Below, one piece after another: positions 53,604 to 63,203 of a stretch of DNA of 64,000 nucleotides. The position numbers and the translations under genes are program-made. Where the stretch lies: positions 2,180,001-2,244,000 of the forward strand of contig NZ_WIQK01000001.1 of NCBI RefSeq assembly GCF_015732155.1, written 5' to 3'. Each line of letters begins with the position of its first letter. The stretch's first letter is position 1. This stretch comes from Pectinatus sottacetonis (GTDB lineage: Bacteria; Bacillota; Negativicutes; Selenomonadales; Selenomonadaceae). The notes beneath the pieces were generated by a model that saw nothing but the letters and a program-made list of their open reading frames with translations, searched no databases and was not told where the DNA came from.

Positions 53604-54605
53604 TTAAAAGTGTAACAACAAAGAAAGTTTATATTTGATCTTAGTATAACTATATTTTAGATACCAATATAGACCCTGCCTGTATTTTCCATATAATATA
53701 TGGGAATATCCCATCCGTTTCATAGTCTTATAAGAAGAAATTTTATTTAAGGGAGAGTCCCTCCATAAAGAGAGTTTTTCTATTGCAAAAAATTTTTCTT
53801 TTAATGGATTAAGGCACCATTCATCCCAGGGTTTATAACGACCTACATAATGCACAAAAATTGTGTTATCAGGGATGGATACATTTTTATATTTTAAATC
53901 AAGTAAATAATCATATTTTTTATCTAAATAAATGCATTTACCTTCAAGGACAACATTCAAAGCATCCTGATCCTGCCAGTTAAATCGGTCACGATTTTTA
54001 AAAGCCACAGCCATAGTTTTTTCTGAGATATTTCCTTTATTCCAATTAGAAACGTTAATAAACATGAAACCAGCATTGAAATAAGAAGGATCTTTTAATT
54101 TTAAAAAGACCGACTGCCGCTGTCTGACTATGGGGATATCATTTACAACAGCAGCAATTTTATTGGATAAGTTTACGGCAGATAAACCTGATAATTTGTT
54201 AAAACACTGTATATCGGCATCAATATAGATGATCTCATCGACTAGTCCATCTAGAATTTTGGGCATAAGCAGCCGATTATAAGTAGCTTTGGCAAAATGC
54301 TGTGTGTAGGAAAATTGTTCAAATATAGCAGGATCAATTAAATATATGATAACAGGAACATTATTATTTAATGCGAATAGTTTAAGTTTATTTTTGTTCT
54401 CCTCATCAATAAAATCAATGAAAACATGAAATGTTATTTTTTCATGGGGGTTATTATTAATGATTGAGGTCATTGATATGCCCATCGGGCGAACAAAATT
54501 ATTGTCAATACCATAACCAATATTGATGGAAGTATCATATTCATGTTTACTGACAGCTGTATTGCTGTAGATAAATTTTTGCCGGACAAATTCTTTTGCT
54601 TGCAT
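53604..54605 (-). CDS. Glycosyltransferase family 8 (LPS core glucosyl/galactosyltransferase type)
   Basis: A 333-residue GT8 protein (WaaJ/RfaJ-like): NIGYGIDNNFVRPMGISMTSI at the start, the DxD motif in EIIYIDADIQCF, YFNAGFMFINVSNW, and DQDALNVVL with HYVGRYKPW near the C-terminus. GT8 retaining enzymes add glucose or galactose from UDP-sugars to the LPS core. It is the last gene of the cluster on the minus strand, 43 bp after the ligase gene. Confidence 0.9.
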   Translation of the reverse strand: MQAKEFVRQKFIYSNTAVSKHEYDTSINIGYGIDNNFVRPMGISMTSIINNNPHEKITFHVFIDFIDEENKNKLKLFALNNNVPVIIYLIDPAIFEQFSYTQHFAKATYNRLLMPKILDGLVDEIIYIDADIQCFNKLSGLSAVNLSNKIAAVVNDIPIVRQRQSVFLKLKDPSYFNAGFMFINVSNWNKGNISEKTMAVAFKNRDRFNWQDQDALNVVLEGKCIYLDKKYDYLLDLKYKNVSIPDNTIFVHYVGRYKPWDEWCLNPLKEKFFAIEKLSLWRDSPLNKISSYKTMKRMGYSHILYGKYRQGLYWYLKYSYTKIKYKLSLLLHF

Positions 54606-54648
54606 AAAAACTCCGTCTTTTATAAATTAAATTTCCAGCCTGATAATA

Positions 54649-55983
54649 TCAGTAATGGATTGCTAAATAACGGCTGGTTATCCGCAATAAAACGATGAAT
54701 AATATAAAAACATAGGGATATATTATATATTTCTTTTCTATGTCCCGGGCAAAGAAAGTACCGTTGTCAGCATGGGTATATAGGAGATATAATCCCCAAA
54801 TAAAAAAATATATTGTCATGGCGCCTAAGTTGCCAAAATTATATTCATCCAATCCGTGTAGTAGAAAATTAATGGTAATGAAGAGCATGGACAAGTCGAT
54901 AAAATTGTTTTTATATCGCCAGTTCTTAAAAGTATGAAGCAAGATACTGCCGTATAATAAAATATATAGTATACCGCCGATAATACCGAATTGCGACAGG
55001 AACATCACTAGTTCATTATGGGCATGGGGAATTACCAAAGTATTGTTAATATGGGCCGCCATATCATGTTTAAGGTTTTCTTTTGATTCAGGAGAGATTA
55101 GATTTTGGTCAAGGATGGCTGTCTGGAAGTTGTCCAGTCCCACGCCAAAATAGAAATTATGCAGAAATAGCCTAAAACCGTCCCGCATATAAAAAAAATG
55201 TCCGCGGGTGGATACATCATTAGTGTTAAAAAGTTTGTTTACACGGGTATATATTTTAGTATTAAAATTATATAAACCAGTGAGTAAGATAATAAAGCAC
55301 AAAACAACGGTTAATTTTTTACGCCAGCCTTTTATAAGAAAAAAACTTAAAAGCAGGATATCTATGATAATTATAAACCAAACCATTCTGGTACCGTTGA
55401 CGAATAAAGTAATGATGCCAATACAGGATAATAGTATATAAAAAATTTTATAATAAATAGCAGATGATTTTTTTATGGTCAGAAGGAAAAAAATTGGCAA
55501 TTGGATCAATAGGAGATTTGATAAGCCGATAACATCGTTATTGAAGCCGCCGGCTCGGGGTATGTGGCAGAAGAAATATTGATAAATGGCACAAAGGTTA
55601 TTGATGGACAAGCTGAATAAAACTGTTATACATAATAGCTTTATAGTATTTTTCCTCGTGGCAAATAAGAGTACAGCCAGAAAAGGAATAAGCATTTTGA
55701 CCCAGGCTTCATAAGTCAGAATAGAGCGGGAAAAATTACTGCTGAAAAAATTAAGAAAAAACAAGCCTAGATAAAATATTATCAAAGGCAGTAAATATGG
55801 TTTATAATATTCCCAATTAAAATGTACTGAAGGCTGTTTCAGTTTATATATGAGTATTAATAAGAAACCTGCCCTGATAAATATATCAGCAATTTTTTCC
55901 TCAATAAAAAAAGTCAGGGAAAATGCTAATAAACAGAAAATGATTGTTTTTTCTAAGTAGGACTGATGCTGCTCAATGCTCAT
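54649..55983 (-). CDS. O-antigen ligase family membrane protein (WaaL-like)
   Basis: A 444-residue protein with about ten to twelve hydrophobic helices and a periplasmic loop with FYFGVGLDNFQ and AHNELVMFLSQFGIIGGILY, the H-N-x-h motif of the Wzy_C/O-antigen ligase family. It would join O-polysaccharide to lipid A core in the periplasm. WaaL and Wzy share this fold; ligase is preferred because it is the only such gene in the cluster visible. It overlaps the HtrL-like gene by 11 bp. Confidence 0.85.
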   Translation of the reverse strand: MSIEQHQSYLEKTIIFCLLAFSLTFFIEEKIADIFIRAGFLLILIYKLKQPSVHFNWEYYKPYLLPLIIFYLGLFFLNFFSSNFSRSILTYEAWVKMLIPFLAVLLFATRKNTIKLLCITVLFSLSINNLCAIYQYFFCHIPRAGGFNNDVIGLSNLLLIQLPIFFLLTIKKSSAIYYKIFYILLSCIGIITLFVNGTRMVWFIIIIDILLLSFFLIKGWRKKLTVVLCFIILLTGLYNFNTKIYTRVNKLFNTNDVSTRGHFFYMRDGFRLFLHNFYFGVGLDNFQTAILDQNLISPESKENLKHDMAAHINNTLVIPHAHNELVMFLSQFGIIGGILYILLYGSILLHTFKNWRYKNNFIDLSMLFITINFLLHGLDEYNFGNLGAMTIYFFIWGLYLLYTHADNGTFFARDIEKKYIIYPYVFILFIVLLRITSRYLAIHY

Positions 55984-56905
55984 TTTTGTTGAATCTCCTG
56001 AATAAATATTTAAGATAATAGCGAAAAGACTGTTGGTAGTTTTTTTCTTTTAAAGCTATTTGGCATAATTTTTTATAGCGCTGGTATTTTTTTATTTTAA
56101 ATGGCCTTATTGTTAAATGTTTACCGCCCAGTTCTTTAAGCCAGCCAACCCAGGTAGTGACTTTATGCAAGGCAAAAATCGGCGGTTTTTTTCTGTAGGC
56201 CATTAAAGCAATGGTTTGGTCATCATCAGCAAAACCACAATCGGTAAGGCTTATCATGCTTTCCCGGCAGAGGTTATGATAAACAGGCCATAAGAATTGT
56301 GGGCCTATGATACCAGTGCCGGTTATTATGGAATCCATATCTTTAACAATATCAAAAATAGGTTTATTAATTCCCACATCTTCTATTACAAAAAGGTGCA
56401 TTTTTTCGGCAAAGTTATACTGCCAGAGAAAATCAAATTCCTCGGCATTGGGGTAACCATCAGCGCCGCCTTTATTGAAACCAAAATCTAGCCAGGCAAT
56501 AAAACCACCAGCCAGGCCGCGTTTTACAGCATCTGCGGTAAAATAAGATTTAAGATAGGTTATGTAGTTGTATTTGGCATTCCATGACTCGGGATTATCT
56601 GGTTCCTTTCTAAAATAGCGAAAAATCTTTGACTGCATGGCACGGGTTATTTTATCATAGATTTCCCTATCGCAGTCCAGAAAATTGTCAATTACTATTA
56701 CCTGAGTACGCTTTTCTAAGCCATAGGATTTTCTTATGTTAAGAATTTCTGCGGCAAAAGATTTTTCCGTATATATTATAACTTTGTTTTGTATTCTGGC
56801 CCAGAATTTAAAATAATCAATATATTTATTGCTGCTTCGCTGTGAGTCTGACCAGGCAGCGCGGCCGATGTCAAAAAATGCTGTGACTATAGTTAGTTCG
56901 CTCAT
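55973..56905 (-). CDS. HtrL/YibB-WlaTC family putative glycosyltransferase
   Basis: A 310-residue protein of the HtrL_YibB family: LTIVTAFFDIGRAAW at the N-terminus, KVIIYTEKSF, WNAKYNYITYLKSYF, and FIAWLDFGFNKGG (Asp-containing). In enterobacteria the related gene lies in the LPS core cluster; the function is not proven, though WlaTC-type galactosyltransferases of Campylobacter belong to it. The start at 56905 uses AAGGGA upstream; the frame opens at a TTG 9 nt earlier. Confidence 0.82.
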   Translation of the reverse strand: MSELTIVTAFFDIGRAAWSDSQRSSNKYIDYFKFWARIQNKVIIYTEKSFAAEILNIRKSYGLEKRTQVIVIDNFLDCDREIYDKITRAMQSKIFRYFRKEPDNPESWNAKYNYITYLKSYFTADAVKRGLAGGFIAWLDFGFNKGGADGYPNAEEFDFLWQYNFAEKMHLFVIEDVGINKPIFDIVKDMDSIITGTGIIGPQFLWPVYHNLCRESMISLTDCGFADDDQTIALMAYRKKPPIFALHKVTTWVGWLKELGGKHLTIRPFKIKKYQRYKKLCQIALKEKNYQQSFRYYLKYLFRRFNKNEH

Positions 56906-56938
56906 AGTTATCAATTCCCTTTTAAATAGATTAAATAT

Positions 56939-57982
56939 TCAGCAGAGTTTCTGGATTACAGACAAATAGTTATCTAGCATTTGTGATGCAGTGAACCGTT
57001 GGCATACAGTGGCATAGCCGTTAGCGATTAACGCATGTACATCTATCTGCTTATATTTTATCTGCAATATGCAGTGGGCTAATTTTTTATAATCTCCTGG
57101 CGAAAATAACAATCCATCGCAGCCGTCAGTGAGCAATTCTCTAGCTGCAGGAATATCGGTAAAAATAACGGGTAGTTTAGCAGCCATGGCTTCACATATA
57201 ACTAATCCCTGTCCTTCATAATGGGTAGATAAGACAAAAGCATCTATTTTAGGAATCAGGTCGGCAAAACGGCCCGTTGTAAAAAATATATTGTCTGCTA
57301 GATTGTGTTCTTTCACATATGATTGGCAGCTATGTTTGGTTTTGCCATCGCCCATAAGCACTAAGTGCAGCACTTCATTTTTTTCTTTTATAAGATATTC
57401 CACAGCCTTTATCAAAGTAAGCTGGTCTTTCTGCCGTGTGAAGCGTGCGACCATTCCCAGCGTAAAGACAGCATGTGCTGCTGTCTGGAGATGGGTAAAA
57501 TTATTTATTTCGATGCCGTTATATATGACCATGACTTTGTTTTTGTCAATATCCTGTTGTATTAAATGGTCAGCTACAGTGTGAGAAACACATATATACT
57601 TAGTGGTGTATTTATCTAAAATTTTTGTCAGCCAGCGTCGCAAAGGGGTATATTTTTCTGTATTGTGTTCTACATGGATCAGCTTTATATCCATTTTACT
57701 ATGTGCTAAAGCTAACTTTGTCCAGATATGGGTGCTATAACCGTGAACAATAATTAAATCGGGGTGTTCCAGCCTGATTAACCTGCTTAATGATAGGATA
57801 TAATCTAAAGTAAATTTATCATTGACTACAGTGATATTTTCTAGGGTAGTGTTATTGTATTTACGAAAAATATCCGTTACTGTATAGCCGGTGTTTTTGA
57901 GAAATTTGCTGATGGACATGGCTACGTTCAAGGCGCCTGAAGGATTACCGGATACAATATTAAAAATTTTTTTAGCTGGCAT
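56939..57982 (-). CDS. Glycosyltransferase family 4 (GT-B)
   Basis: A 347-residue GT4 enzyme: an N-terminal GT4-like domain with VEHNTEKYTPLRRWL and the C-terminal donor domain with TLGMVARFTRQKDQLTLIKAVEYL, VLMGDGKTKH, and FVLSTHYEGQGLVICEAMAAKLPVI, the EX7E motif of retaining GT4 enzymes. It probably adds a hexose to the LPS core or O-unit; donor unknown. Confidence 0.9.
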   Translation of the reverse strand: MPAKKIFNIVSGNPSGALNVAMSISKFLKNTGYTVTDIFRKYNNTTLENITVVNDKFTLDYILSLSRLIRLEHPDLIIVHGYSTHIWTKLALAHSKMDIKLIHVEHNTEKYTPLRRWLTKILDKYTTKYICVSHTVADHLIQQDIDKNKVMVIYNGIEINNFTHLQTAAHAVFTLGMVARFTRQKDQLTLIKAVEYLIKEKNEVLHLVLMGDGKTKHSCQSYVKEHNLADNIFFTTGRFADLIPKIDAFVLSTHYEGQGLVICEAMAAKLPVIFTDIPAARELLTDGCDGLLFSPGDYKKLAHCILQIKYKQIDVHALIANGYATVCQRFTASQMLDNYLSVIQKLC

Positions 57983-58027
57983 TATTATACTCCCCTAAAT
58001 ATATATTTACCGACCATAATGGATTTA

Positions 58028-59014
58028 TTATAAAAGCTCATTTTTCAGCAGGAGGTCTTTTACCTGCGTAAATTTTATATTATCCATGCATCTGTTCCCG
58101 ACTGGTTTAGGACATTTATCCCACTTAAGACAAGGAACGCAGGGCAGATTGCTTTGTATTACCAAGGCCGACTTCGGGGCCCAGCGGCGTGGATCACTAG
58201 GACCGTAAAGAGCAATGATCGGCAATTTTGCCACTGTACTGAGAATATGCAGTGGGCCGGTACACATGGATAAAGCCCAGGAAGCGTATTGGGCTACTTC
58301 GGGGATATCACGCAGGGAAAGTTTGCCGGCCAGATTAATTTTGTCACCACAAATACTTTCTATATATTTTGTGTCATGGGGTGAACCAATATACAGGGGC
58401 TTTATTCCTTGAGTATTAAGATATTCGTTGAGCTTTCCCAATTCTTTGATATTCCAGTTTTTGATATCAGCTGCTGTCCGCGGAACAATAAGTACTATTT
58501 TTTTTGTTATATGACGGGTTTTTTTTATCCAGGCAGTTATTTGTTTCTGACGCTCACTACTACAGGCACCAATCCGGGGAGTAAGCTTATCTTTAGCAAA
58601 ATCGATGTTTAACAAAGAGCTGGCATATAGTGAAAAATCTTCTATAGCTCTTGTTGCTGTTTCTTTCCGCGGAAAAAAATGATGCCTGTTCACTGATATA
58701 CAATATCCTTTGTTTAATAGATGGCAGCCGGCTTTCCAGGCAAGCAGTGTTGAACTAAGTCGCCCGTCAACGATTATGGCATCAGTATAGCCTTTTTCCT
58801 TTATCCCGGCAATAATGTTTTTTTTTGCTTGTCGGTGTTTATAAGAAAAAACATCATCTATATATTTGTGGTTCTGTAAAAGATCGACAGCCTTATCGGC
58901 TGTTAAAAAACCTACAACGGCATCCTGGATATTTTCTTTTATAAGTTGGGCCAGTGGGGTTGTTAATACTACATCACCAATACCAAGGCGGTTTATAATT
59001 AATATTTTCTGCAT
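58028..59014 (-). CDS. Glycosyltransferase family 9 (heptosyltransferase WaaF type)
   Basis: A 328-residue GT9 protein: KILIINRLGIGDVVLTTPLAQL at the N-terminus, ADKAVDLLQNHKYIDDVFSY, and the donor-site ALSMCTGPLHILSTVAKLPIIALYGPSDPRRWAP. The C-terminal C-x2-C pattern LPCVPCLKWDKC is common in this family. ADP-heptose:LPS heptosyltransferase activity is the family's main role; the visible paralogue at 63.2 kb may be heptosyltransferase I. Confidence 0.88.
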   Translation of the reverse strand: MQKILIINRLGIGDVVLTTPLAQLIKENIQDAVVGFLTADKAVDLLQNHKYIDDVFSYKHRQAKKNIIAGIKEKGYTDAIIVDGRLSSTLLAWKAGCHLLNKGYCISVNRHHFFPRKETATRAIEDFSLYASSLLNIDFAKDKLTPRIGACSSERQKQITAWIKKTRHITKKIVLIVPRTAADIKNWNIKELGKLNEYLNTQGIKPLYIGSPHDTKYIESICGDKINLAGKLSLRDIPEVAQYASWALSMCTGPLHILSTVAKLPIIALYGPSDPRRWAPKSALVIQSNLPCVPCLKWDKCPKPVGNRCMDNIKFTQVKDLLLKNELL

Positions 59015-59042
59015 TACTGCTTCCTCATAGTTGTTATCTTTT

Positions 59043-60143
59043 TTACATATTTGTGAACGTATTTATATATGCCCGAGCCATTTTATTAATGCTCAAGTGT
59101 TCTTTTATATATGCAGCGACAGCCTTTGGTTCATCAGGTGGCAGGGCAAAGGCTTTATTGATTTCTACAGCCATATTGTCTACAGTGGCAGGTTTGTCCT
59201 GTCCGTCAAAATTAACATCACAGGCATAGGCGATATTTGCCTGTGTTATTAAGCCTATAAAACTGTGGCTGTTGCGGATGGCAATAACTGGTTTTTCACA
59301 GGCCAGGCATTCAATGGCTACACGTCCTTCACCAATTAGAATATCTGCAGCATTGTACCAGGCAGCGATATTAGAAACAAAGTTTCTGACGGTTATCCAT
59401 TGACCATATTGGGCATTAAACAATTGTGCCCTATGGTCTATTTCGGTACGAAGCGGTCCTTCGCCAATGAGGATGGTGTTATAAAACTGGCCTTTTTCTG
59501 CCAGATGATGCAGGGTGTCGATTATAAGCAGTGATACAGCACCCTTTATGCTGCTCATGCGGCTGACATGAAGAATGATTTTTTTAGCTTGGGAAAGTGA
59601 AAGCTGCTGCCGGGCTTTTAGCTGTTCCATAGGATAAAAGATAGAAAAATCAATTCCATTATTGATTATGCGGATGTGTTTCGCGGGAAACCCATAATTT
59701 TTTTCCAGAATTGCAGCTAAATTTTTGCTGACAGCGATCATCTGGGGAAATATATGTGGGTATATTTTTTTTATTTTTGCCCGGTGCCAGGGATCATGCA
59801 TAGTAACTGTATATTTTATACTGCTGTTTTTGCTAAGCAGACTGGCCCAGATGCCCGCAGTTCTCTGCTGGCAGGCAATAATATCTATATGGTGTATTTT
59901 TAATAAACTTTTTAAGGCTTGGAAACTTTTATACCATTTAAAGATATTTATACCGCGGGCCTGAATAGTAAGAACGTGCACGTTAGGATAGAGCTGCTCC
60001 AGTGTATTTAATTTGTCAGAGCTGCTGCCGTAATTGACGGCCAAAAAAATATTATGAGCCGACAGACCTTTCAGCAGAGCCTGGACATGTGTTTCAGCCC
60101 CGCCTGTCCGCCAGGGCTGTGTAAATAATATTAATATATTCAT
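59043..60143 (-). CDS. Glycosyltransferase family 4 (GT-B)
   Basis: A 366-residue GT4 protein: ILILFTQPWRTGGAETHVQALLKGL at the N-terminus (acceptor-site Gly-Gly-Ala-Glu), IIACQQRTAGIWAS, NNGIDFSIFYP, and the donor domain with ILHVSRMSSIKGA, ILIGEGPLR, and ADILIGEGRVAIECLACEKPVI (EX7E form). Substrate unknown. Its ATG is 9 bp after the preceding GT4 stop. Confidence 0.9.
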   Translation of the reverse strand: MNILILFTQPWRTGGAETHVQALLKGLSAHNIFLAVNYGSSSDKLNTLEQLYPNVHVLTIQARGINIFKWYKSFQALKSLLKIHHIDIIACQQRTAGIWASLLSKNSSIKYTVTMHDPWHRAKIKKIYPHIFPQMIAVSKNLAAILEKNYGFPAKHIRIINNGIDFSIFYPMEQLKARQQLSLSQAKKIILHVSRMSSIKGAVSLLIIDTLHHLAEKGQFYNTILIGEGPLRTEIDHRAQLFNAQYGQWITVRNFVSNIAAWYNAADILIGEGRVAIECLACEKPVIAIRNSHSFIGLITQANIAYACDVNFDGQDKPATVDNMAVEINKAFALPPDEPKAVAAYIKEHLSINKMARAYINTFTNM

Positions 60144-60152
60144 TATTTCCTG

Positions 60153-61259
60153 CTAACTGAATTTATTTGAAAGACAATCATTGTATATACTAATAATTGA
60201 TTTTACCATAACTGATGTTGAAAAGCGATTTTTAACATCTATGCGGGCATTAATTCCCATTTTTAGCCGGTGTGGTTTATCAGCAGCTAAAGTGTAGAGC
60301 TTTTTGTAAAGCTGTGGAATATTTCCATAGGGAACTAAGAATCCCGTAGTATTATCCTTTATTATTTCACTGATACCGCCCACATCGTAGGCAACGGCTG
60401 GAAGCTGTGCTGCCATGCCCTCAGCTAATACCAGGCCAAAGGTTTCAAAATACGAGGGAAGGACAACAATATCGGCGGCGGCCAGATAATTTTCTACATC
60501 TTGTTTATGGCCGAGAAAATGAACTTTGGCAGATAAGTTGTTTTTCCATATCTGCCAACGCAGCTGCCATCGGCCTTTTCCTGTACCGATTATGAGCAGA
60601 TGCCAGTCACGGGCGTCGGAATAGTGCGTCAGGATATCCAGTAAGTGCTGGTGTCCCTTATTGTGAAGATTTTTTATGCGCGAAATTATTACCGGGCAGA
60701 AAGCGTCCTGAGGTATGGCATATTTTTTTCTCAATATGGATCTGTTGCTTTGAGGAGAAAATTTTTTTGTGTCAATGCCATTATAAATGGTGATGATTTT
60801 GTCAGGATCAACCCCTTTTTGTATCGCAGCCTCACGGACAAAACGACTCACAGCAATTATCCGGTCACATTTAAACAACAGTTTTTCTTTGGCATTGCCA
60901 AAAATGCCATGAGCTGTATAAATTACCGGCAGGGATGGATAATATTTAATTTTACACTTCATGGCACTGATCCCCGCGGCAGCAGAATGGGCATGAATTA
61001 AATTTATGTGGTATTTTTTTATAAGGTGTTTTAAACAGCGGGCGGCAAGATATGTACTGAGGCGCAAGGGCAGAAATACTTGTTTGATACCTTGGCGTGA
61101 TAATGTTTCGGCAAGTTTTCCACCGCCTGAAGCAACAATGACATTATAGCCTTTTAATACTAATAAAGGAGCCAGCATGGCTACATGGCTTTCAGCTCCG
61201 CCGATATTCATGCGTGGTACGAGAAGCAGTATATTGACAGTAGAATGATTATTTATCAT
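60153..61259 (-). CDS. Glycosyltransferase family 4 (GT-B)
   Basis: About 368 residues. Motifs: LLLVPRMNIGGAESHVAMLAPLL, LIHAHSAAAGISAMK, TIYNGIDTKKFSP, SRIKNLHNKGHQHLLDIL, and VLPSYFETFGLVLAEGMAAQLPAVAYDVGG (EX7E). It is paralogous to the neighbouring GT4. I place the start at the ATG at 61259; an in-frame TTG at 61274 overlaps the end of the Stealth gene. Ribosome binding site weak. Confidence 0.9.
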   Translation of the reverse strand: MINNHSTVNILLLVPRMNIGGAESHVAMLAPLLVLKGYNVIVASGGGKLAETLSRQGIKQVFLPLRLSTYLAARCLKHLIKKYHINLIHAHSAAAGISAMKCKIKYYPSLPVIYTAHGIFGNAKEKLLFKCDRIIAVSRFVREAAIQKGVDPDKIITIYNGIDTKKFSPQSNRSILRKKYAIPQDAFCPVIISRIKNLHNKGHQHLLDILTHYSDARDWHLLIIGTGKGRWQLRWQIWKNNLSAKVHFLGHKQDVENYLAAADIVVLPSYFETFGLVLAEGMAAQLPAVAYDVGGISEIIKDNTTGFLVPYGNIPQLYKKLYTLAADKPHRLKMGINARIDVKNRFSTSVMVKSIISIYNDCLSNKFS

Positions 61260-61263
61260 AAAT

Positions 61264-62277
61264 TTATTTCTCAAAACTAGATTTTTCCGGTAAAATTTTA
61301 TTAAAAGAAGCTATTATTTGTTTTTTTATACCGGCAAAATCAATATTATCGTTGTCGTTTATGCAGATCATAGGCATGGATTGATTTTCTATTGTTTTAT
61401 ATAGATCATTGTTGTCACTGATCTGACCATAGATTTCAAAGACACGGCCTTTGGCATGACGCCCAATAGGGGTGAAATCACCTTTTACGAGCTGCCAGTA
61501 ACGGATGAGCCACTGGTCGACATCATTGCGGCTGCGGAATTTATTACGGCTGCTTTCATCGAGTATGATATTTTCTTTATGCCAGATATCAGTATAAGTA
61601 TTTTTTAGAAAAGAATAAGGCAGATGATTGTTAGAAAAGCCACGAAAATGATGTTCGCCGGAGAAGATAAGGTTGCGCAGTGCATCCCAGCCATACCGGG
61701 GAGACATCCATTTCCAAAAATTTTTGGCTACCTGTTCCTTTTTATCAAAATCAGTATTCAGCACGGCGATACTGTTGAATTTTATAAAGGGCATCATATC
61801 ATTTTTTACAGGGGCACTGATAGCAGTGGCAATACAAAAATCAGTCGGCAGGCCTTTTTGAAAAAATAATTCTTTTTCTACGGGTTTGATGATATACATG
61901 TCATCATTGAAAGAAACAAAATGTTCTGCTAAGCCTTTTATCCGATGTAAATTGAGCTCAAGGGGACTGGAACTGAAAGTCGGCATATATGGTGGCAGGA
62001 GGTAGTCCTCGTGACGCACGATATTCAACTTGGGATGGGTAGTATTCAGCCATTTTGGCAAATGTCCCCAGGTAATGAAATGAATTTTATTGACCCATGG
62101 GGCAAATTTTTCTACACCGCGAAACCAATATTGTAAGTTATCCCAGTCGCGATAACGGCTTATGCGCTTGTCACCATTTACATTGGGGTCATACTTGGCT
62201 TTTTCCCTTAACCAGGCCGGGTCACTACCATCTACCCAGCAGACTGTAAAATCTATTGGCTGATTATTTTTTTGCAT
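61264..62277 (-). CDS. Stealth-family sugar-phosphate transferase
   Basis: A 337-residue Stealth protein. Conserved region 1 (IDFTVCWVDGSDPAWL) and region 2 (RYRDWDNLQYWFRGVEKFAPWVNKIHFITWGHLPKWL, then LNIVRHEDYLLPPYMPTFSS, and EHFVSFNDDMYI) are plain; regions 3 and 4 follow less clearly. Members transfer hexose-1-phosphate to capsule or teichoic-type polymers and to GlcNAc-phosphotransferase substrates. In this cluster it likely forms a phosphodiester in the LPS. The start at 62277 follows AGAAAGG; the frame opens earlier at 62313 inside the acyltransferase gene. Confidence 0.88.
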   Translation of the reverse strand: MQKNNQPIDFTVCWVDGSDPAWLREKAKYDPNVNGDKRISRYRDWDNLQYWFRGVEKFAPWVNKIHFITWGHLPKWLNTTHPKLNIVRHEDYLLPPYMPTFSSSPLELNLHRIKGLAEHFVSFNDDMYIIKPVEKELFFQKGLPTDFCIATAISAPVKNDMMPFIKFNSIAVLNTDFDKKEQVAKNFWKWMSPRYGWDALRNLIFSGEHHFRGFSNNHLPYSFLKNTYTDIWHKENIILDESSRNKFRSRNDVDQWLIRYWQLVKGDFTPIGRHAKGRVFEIYGQISDNNDLYKTIENQSMPMICINDNDNIDFAGIKKQIIASFNKILPEKSSFEK

Positions 62278-62290
62278 TTTATCTGCCTTT

Positions 62291-63184
62291 CTAAGTATAT
62301 GTTTTAGTAGCACGATGATTTTCTACTGATTTCCAGCGATCATGCAGCCAGAACCATTCGTTAGGGTATTTTTTTATGTGTTCTTCAATTTTTTGTGTCA
62401 GTAGTATAGTAGTTTTTCGGATATCAGCGTGTTTATTGCTGGTTTTTTCTACAAATACAGCTTTGTCAATGTTGATATTATGGGTTCTTCCGGGACCTTT
62501 GGAAATAAAAATAGGAATAATGGGGGCTTGAGTGCGGCGGGCAATTGTGGCAGCACCGTGGGCACAGGAAGCATCACGGCCTAAAAATGGAATTACTATA
62601 CCATCATCAGCAGCATCCTGATCCATTATAAGACCAATAAGATATCCCTTGGCAATCATTTTGAACATACCACGAACATTATATTTATACATTATATACA
62701 TGCCAACCATAGCCCGATATTCATTTATAAATTTATCAGCACCTTGATTGGATTGTTCTTGCGATACGCCGACTAATTTGTATCCATGCTGGGAAAGGGC
62801 GCCTCCCAGAAGTTCCCAGTTATCGCTGTGCGCTGTGGCGATTATCCCACCGCGTCCTAAACTTAATGCGGCATCAAGATTTTTTATTCCGGAAAAATTT
62901 ATATATTTATCCATGTTATTGCGCATAATAGGGAAACGCAGGACTTCTATAATCATTGGGCCGAAACGTGTCCAGCTGTTTTTTACAATTCTTGAGGCCG
63001 GCCCGGCTGATATATTTAAAGCTTGCTCAGCATTGCTTATGGCCATCTTTTTCCTTTTTGGCGGAACAAATAGCCAAGTAATATATCCAATAAGATCACC
63101 AATAAAATAGGCGGCACTTTCTGGAAGCAGACAAAATAATCTGCTTAATATTTTTAAAATATAGTAAAGGGGAATGATAGACAC
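62291..63184 (-). CDS. Lipid A biosynthesis acyltransferase (LpxL/HtrB family)
   Basis: A 297-residue membrane-anchored lysophospholipid acyltransferase: ILKILSRLFCLLPESAAYFIGDLIGYI anchor, the catalytic H-x4-E in GIIATAHSDNWELLGGAL, VGVSQEQSNQGAD, LIMDQDAADDGI, and YPNEWFWLHDRWK. It should add a secondary acyl chain to Kdo2-lipid A. The start is a GTG at 63184 (an in-frame TAG is just upstream) with its AGAAG site almost adjacent, so expression may be weak or coupled. The Stealth gene follows after 13 bp. Confidence 0.9.
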   Translation of the reverse strand: MSIIPLYYILKILSRLFCLLPESAAYFIGDLIGYITWLFVPPKRKKMAISNAEQALNISAGPASRIVKNSWTRFGPMIIEVLRFPIMRNNMDKYINFSGIKNLDAALSLGRGGIIATAHSDNWELLGGALSQHGYKLVGVSQEQSNQGADKFINEYRAMVGMYIMYKYNVRGMFKMIAKGYLIGLIMDQDAADDGIVIPFLGRDASCAHGAATIARRTQAPIIPIFISKGPGRTHNINIDKAVFVEKTSNKHADIRKTTILLTQKIEEHIKKYPNEWFWLHDRWKSVENHRATKTYT

Positions 63185-63203
63185 CTTCTAACTAGTTGAA
63201 TAA

